Positions 40,375 through 43,087 of a DNA stretch of 43,087 nt are shown one piece after another; the first letter of the stretch is position 1; each line of letters starts with the position of its first letter. The position numbers and the translations under genes were made by a program. The notes beneath the pieces are model-generated. The model saw only the letters and a list, made by a program, of their open reading frames with translations. It did no database searches and had not been told where the DNA came from. Where the stretch lies: contig CANQQY010000012.1 of the NCBI GenBank assembly GCA_947626105.1, positions 1 through 43,087 on the forward strand, in the 5' to 3' direction. Source of the DNA: an uncultured Clostridia bacterium. Lineage in GTDB: Bacteria; Bacillota; Clostridia; Christensenellales; Borkfalkiaceae.

Positions 40375-41460
40375 ATGAAAAAGATCGCACTCATCGGCTG
40401 TACGGGAAGCATCGGCAGACAGGTCGCCGAAGTCGTCCGCAGCCATAAAAACGAATTTTGCTTTACAACGCTTGTCGCGGGCAGCGACAGGGCGGCGCTT
40501 TTCGCGCTCGAAGAGGAGTTCCGCCCCAAGATCGCCTGCTGTGCGTCGGAGATCTCTTCCTACGCCGCGCTCTTTAACGATTGCGACGTCGCCTTTATCG
40601 CCGCGAGCGGCTTTGCAGGGCTCAAATATACGCTCGCCGCGCTCAAAGAGGGGAAAACGGTCGCCCTTGCGAATAAGGAGAGCCTCGTTTGCGGCGGCGA
40701 ACTCGTGATGCGGGCGGCAAGAATGAGCGGCGCGGAGATCGTTCCCGTCGACAGCGAGCATTCCGCCCTCTTCCAGTGCCTCGGCATGCGGCGGGACGCT
40801 TCCTTCAAAAAATTGATCCTCACGGCAAGCGGGGGGCCTTTTTTACACACGGAGCCTGAAAAGCTCGCTTCCGTTTCGGCGGCGGAGACGCTGCGCCACC
40901 CCACATGGAAGATGGGGGCGAAGATCACCGTCGACAGCGCGACCCTTCTCAACAAGGGGTACGAGATCATCGAGGCGAAATGGCTGTACGGCGCACCCTT
41001 CGAAAAGATCGAGGCGGTCGTCCACCCCGAAAGCATTGTGCACTCTCTCGTGCTGTTCGAGGACGGCGCATACCTTGCGCAGCTGGGGTTCCCGGACATG
41101 CGCCTGCCAATTCAGCTCGCGCTCACCTATCCGAAGCGTCTGCCCTGCCTCGAAGAATTGGATCTTACGGCGGTCGGTGCCCTCCATTTCGAGCGTCTGC
41201 CCGTAGAAAAATTCCCCTGTTTCACCCTTGCGGTCGAAGCGGGAAAGGCGGGCGGGACGTGCCCGACGGTGCTCAACGGGGCGGCGGAGATCGCCGTGCA
41301 TGCCTTCATAGAAGGGAGAATAGGCTTTTTGCAAATTGCCGAAACTGTCGAAGAAGTGCTCGGAAGGCTTCCCCGCGAGGAAGCGGACAGCTTCGAGACG
41401 CTATCCCGCGCGGACGCACGGGCGCGGGAGGAGGCGCGGCGTATGATCTATGGAATATAA
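40375..41460 (+). CDS. dxr: 1-deoxy-D-xylulose 5-phosphate reductoisomerase
   Basis: A 361-residue NADPH-dependent enzyme of the MEP isoprenoid pathway, two steps upstream in logic of the uppS product. The NADPH loop is IGCTGSIGRQ (residues 7-16). The metal-binding site is PVDSEHSALFQCL, with LTASGGPF the flexible catalytic loop, HPTWKMGAKITVDSATLLNKGYE the signature, and HPESIVHSLV. It is a little shorter than the usual 380-400 residues. The Shine-Dalgarno is poor. The end overlaps the rseP start by 11 bp. Confidence 0.97.
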   Translation: MKKIALIGCTGSIGRQVAEVVRSHKNEFCFTTLVAGSDRAALFALEEEFRPKIACCASEISSYAALFNDCDVAFIAASGFAGLKYTLAALKEGKTVALANKESLVCGGELVMRAARMSGAEIVPVDSEHSALFQCLGMRRDASFKKLILTASGGPFLHTEPEKLASVSAAETLRHPTWKMGAKITVDSATLLNKGYEIIEAKWLYGAPFEKIEAVVHPESIVHSLVLFEDGAYLAQLGFPDMRLPIQLALTYPKRLPCLEELDLTAVGALHFERLPVEKFPCFTLAVEAGKAGGTCPTVLNGAAEIAVHAFIEGRIGFLQIAETVEEVLGRLPREEADSFETLSRADARAREEARRMIYGI

Positions 41461-42820
41461 TCTCATGAGCGTCTGGGGAACGATCGGATCCGTCGCGCTT
41501 GCGATCCTGATCCTTCTCGTGATGATCACCATTCATGAATTCGGGCATTATCTCGCGGGGCGGCTCCTGAAATTCAAGATCGACGAATTTTCCGTGGGGT
41601 TCGGTCCCGCGCTTTGTAAGATCAGACGGAAAAAGACGGGGGAGCTCTTTGCGGTGCGCCTCATTCCGCTCGGCGGGTATTGCGCCTTTCACGGCGAGGA
41701 CGGGCTCGACGAAGAGGGGGAAGAGGACGACAAGGGATCCCCCTTCGCGGAAGAAACGCCTCTTCCTGCGGAAGAGCCGCGTCATTCTGAGCGTAGCGAA
41801 GAATCCCGCGGAACGGAGTCCGCTTCCCCCGAGAACGCCTCTTGCCCTCCCCCTGCGTCAGGGGGAGGGGTAGGGGAGGGGGTCCGCCCCCAATCGCCGT
41901 CCGCCCCCAAGAAGCGCGACTGGAACGACGACGGGGATTTCACCCACATGAAGCCGTGGAAGCGGATCATCGTCCTCGTCGCCGGCGCGACGATGAACTA
42001 TCTGCTCGCCGTCGTTCTCATCATCATCTGTTTCTTCGCGTACGGGCAGACGATGGTCGCCGCCTACGAGGTGGAAGAGGCGACGGGCGAATATGCCGCT
42101 TACAGCTTGCAGGATGTGGACATCTTCTTGCAGGCTGAAGGGAAAAACCTGTATCTGACGACCGACCTTGCGCAGGCCCTCAACGGCAAAAAGAGGGGGG
42201 ATATCGTCACGCTCCGCGTCTCCCGCGCCGTCGGGCTTCAATGGGTCGAGGACGGGGAAGGGGGCAAACGTCCCGAATTCGATCACCGCGAGGAAATGGA
42301 CGTCGAAGTCATGCTCCGCGAGGACGTGTCCGTCAAAAACAGCGCGGAGATCGACAGCGTATGGAAGGCGCTCGGTATCAAATACGAGGCGGGCGACGGG
42401 GGCGGGTATCTCCTCGCAAACGCCGTTTACCGCTTCTCCTTTTGGGAGACGCTGGGACGCTCCTTTGCCTATTCCTTCAAGATCGCGGGCTCTATCTTCC
42501 GCGTCCTCGGGGAACTGCTTACGGGAAAACTCGGGCTCTCCGCGTTCGGAGGCCCCGTGACGACGGTCACGATGACGTCGCAGATCGTATCGCGCGGGTT
42601 CCGCTATTTTCTCGAGATCGCGGGCTATATCGGCGTCAATCTCGCCGTCTTTAATCTGCTCCCGATCCCCGCGCTCGACGGCAGTAAGGTCGTATTTACC
42701 GCCATCGAATGGGCGCGCGGAAAGCCGATTTCAAGGAAGATCGAGGCGGTCATTCACGCCGTCGGGTTTGTGCTCCTTCTCGGCTTCGCGGTTTTAGTTG
42801 ATATTTTGCAATTTGTATAG
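41450..42820 (+). CDS. rseP: RseP-type site-2 zinc metalloprotease with a repeat-derived insert
   Basis: A 456-residue intramembrane protease cutting transmembrane substrates. Zinc motif HEFGH is at residues 29-33 in the first membrane helix, the third ligand is in PIPALDGSK (Asp410), and a PDZ-like region lies at about 190-330. After the PLGGYCAFHGE beta-loop is an acidic stretch. Residues about 111-148 are then encoded by two chromosomal repeats: RHSERSEESRGTES from the GTCATTCTGAGCG element (41780-41826) and PPPASGGGVGEG from a G/C hairpin (41840-41890). The frame is kept and the conserved second helix (RIIVLVAGATMNYLLAVVL) follows. ATG 41450 overlaps dxr; ATG 41465 is an alternative start. 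Confidence 0.95.
   Translation: MEYNLMSVWGTIGSVALAILILLVMITIHEFGHYLAGRLLKFKIDEFSVGFGPALCKIRRKKTGELFAVRLIPLGGYCAFHGEDGLDEEGEEDDKGSPFAEETPLPAEEPRHSERSEESRGTESASPENASCPPPASGGGVGEGVRPQSPSAPKKRDWNDDGDFTHMKPWKRIIVLVAGATMNYLLAVVLIIICFFAYGQTMVAAYEVEEATGEYAAYSLQDVDIFLQAEGKNLYLTTDLAQALNGKKRGDIVTLRVSRAVGLQWVEDGEGGKRPEFDHREEMDVEVMLREDVSVKNSAEIDSVWKALGIKYEAGDGGGYLLANAVYRFSFWETLGRSFAYSFKIAGSIFRVLGELLTGKLGLSAFGGPVTTVTMTSQIVSRGFRYFLEIAGYIGVNLAVFNLLPIPALDGSKVVFTAIEWARGKPISRKIEAVIHAVGFVLLLGFAVLVDILQFV
41780..41890 (+). repeat. Palindromic repeats inserted in frame in rseP
   Basis: Bases 41780-41826 read GCGTCATTCTGAGCG, then TAGCGAAGAATCCCGCGGA, the same element as at 10551, 29567 and 36998. Bases 41840-41890 are a CCCTCCCCCTGCGTCAGGGGGAGGG hairpin related to intergenic G/C repeats such as 32764-32800. 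No stop codon results in the gene frame. Confidence 0.88.
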
Positions 42821-42823
42821 TAA

Positions 42824-42979
42824 ATTTCGCTCGATTTCTTTATGAAAGTCCGCCCTTCTCGGGCGGACTTTCAAAATAAATACGAGCGAGGGGTTAATCC
42901 TTCTGCCCTGTAAGGGCGATTCGGCCGCCGATTTTCTTCCCTGCAAGACATTAAGGCTCCCGTAGGGTGCCAAATTGAG
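42824..42979 (+). repeat. Structured interspersed repeat, copy E, with nested terminator-like hairpin
   Basis: Outer arms CGCTCG (42828-42833) and CGAGCG (42883-42888) are as in A/B. The apical loop holds a perfect 12-bp hairpin, GAAAGTCCGCCC/GGGCGGACTTTC (42844-42872), which may end the rseP transcript. GAGGGGTTAA, GCCC-TGTAA-GGGC, TTCGGCCG and GGCTCCC-GTA-GGGTGCC (42955-42971) follow. It begins 4-8 bp past the rseP stop. Confidence 0.82.
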
Positions 42980-43087
42980 TGGAGCGGCGCAATTCTGCTC
43001 AACAGTGCGTTGCACTGTGAGCTGCGCCGCGACAGGAGCGCTGGCAGCGCGACGTGCTTTGCGGCGGTACCTGCCGCCCAAAGTGCA
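42980..43087 (+). repeat. Second repeat module (M2), cut by the window end
   Basis: Same sequence as 31878-31985 with two or three changes (AGTGCGTTGCACT for AGTGCGGTGCACT). It runs off the window, so its 3' boundary is not visible. Confidence 0.8.

Overview
This is a chromosomal window from a bacterium of the Bacillota, most probably class Clostridia. The evidence is gene order (rpmE-DUF1385-prmC-prfA; trpS with DUF5685 and J-domain neighbours; lon-engB; rpsB-tsf-pyrH-frr-uppS-cdsA-dxr-rseP), strong AGGAGG-type ribosome binding sites, many lipoprotein signal peptides and an anaerobe-type flavodiiron protein/rubredoxin pair. The DNA looks GC-rich by eye. A gut-type uncultured lineage is likely, but I cannot place the genus.

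Layout. 1-700: repeat DNA. 727-966: a small membrane protein (minus). 1044-4983: a minus-strand operon of a degenerate medium-chain dehydrogenase, cardiolipin synthase, a Cof-type HAD phosphatase and a YfcE-like phosphodiesterase. 5198-8384: rpmE, a DUF1385-PrmC fusion and prfA. 8500-10485: a small P-loop protein and thrC. 11007-14831: a giant lipoprotein of bacterial beta repeats. 15667-20087: trpS, DUF5685, degenerate J-domain protein, membrane protein and rlmD. 20163-21538: flavodiiron protein and rubredoxin. 22130-26152: a second giant lipoprotein with GLUG-type repeats. 26447-29348: lon and engB. 29908-31615: rpsB and tsf. 32842-36918: two more lipoproteins, one with 21 leucine-rich repeats and one with a Big_2 plus beta-helix fold. 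37310-42820: pyrH, frr, uppS, cdsA, dxr, rseP. 42821-end: repeat DNA.

The plus-strand housekeeping blocks cover translation (L31, RF1 and its methyltransferase, S2, EF-Ts, RRF, EngB, TrpRS, RlmD), protein quality control (Lon, RseP) and envelope lipid synthesis (UppS, CdsA, Dxr, Cls). Four large secreted lipoproteins lie between these blocks. Each has its own leader region, and several of their promoters carry homopolymer tracts.

The gene-free stretches are built almost entirely of interspersed palindromic repeats. Three families are visible: (i) a structured element of about 180 bp or more, in five copies with compensatory changes in its stems; (ii) a family beginning GTCATYCTGA; (iii) G/C-rich multi-hairpin repeats. 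Pieces of families (ii) and (iii) have entered the rseP reading frame in frame. The most interesting signals are family (i), a structured leader with a terminator before the leucine-rich-repeat lipoprotein, a G9 tract in a lipoprotein promoter, the repeat-derived insert in RseP, and the DUF1385-PrmC fusion. No tRNA, rRNA, CRISPR array, transposase or phage gene was seen.
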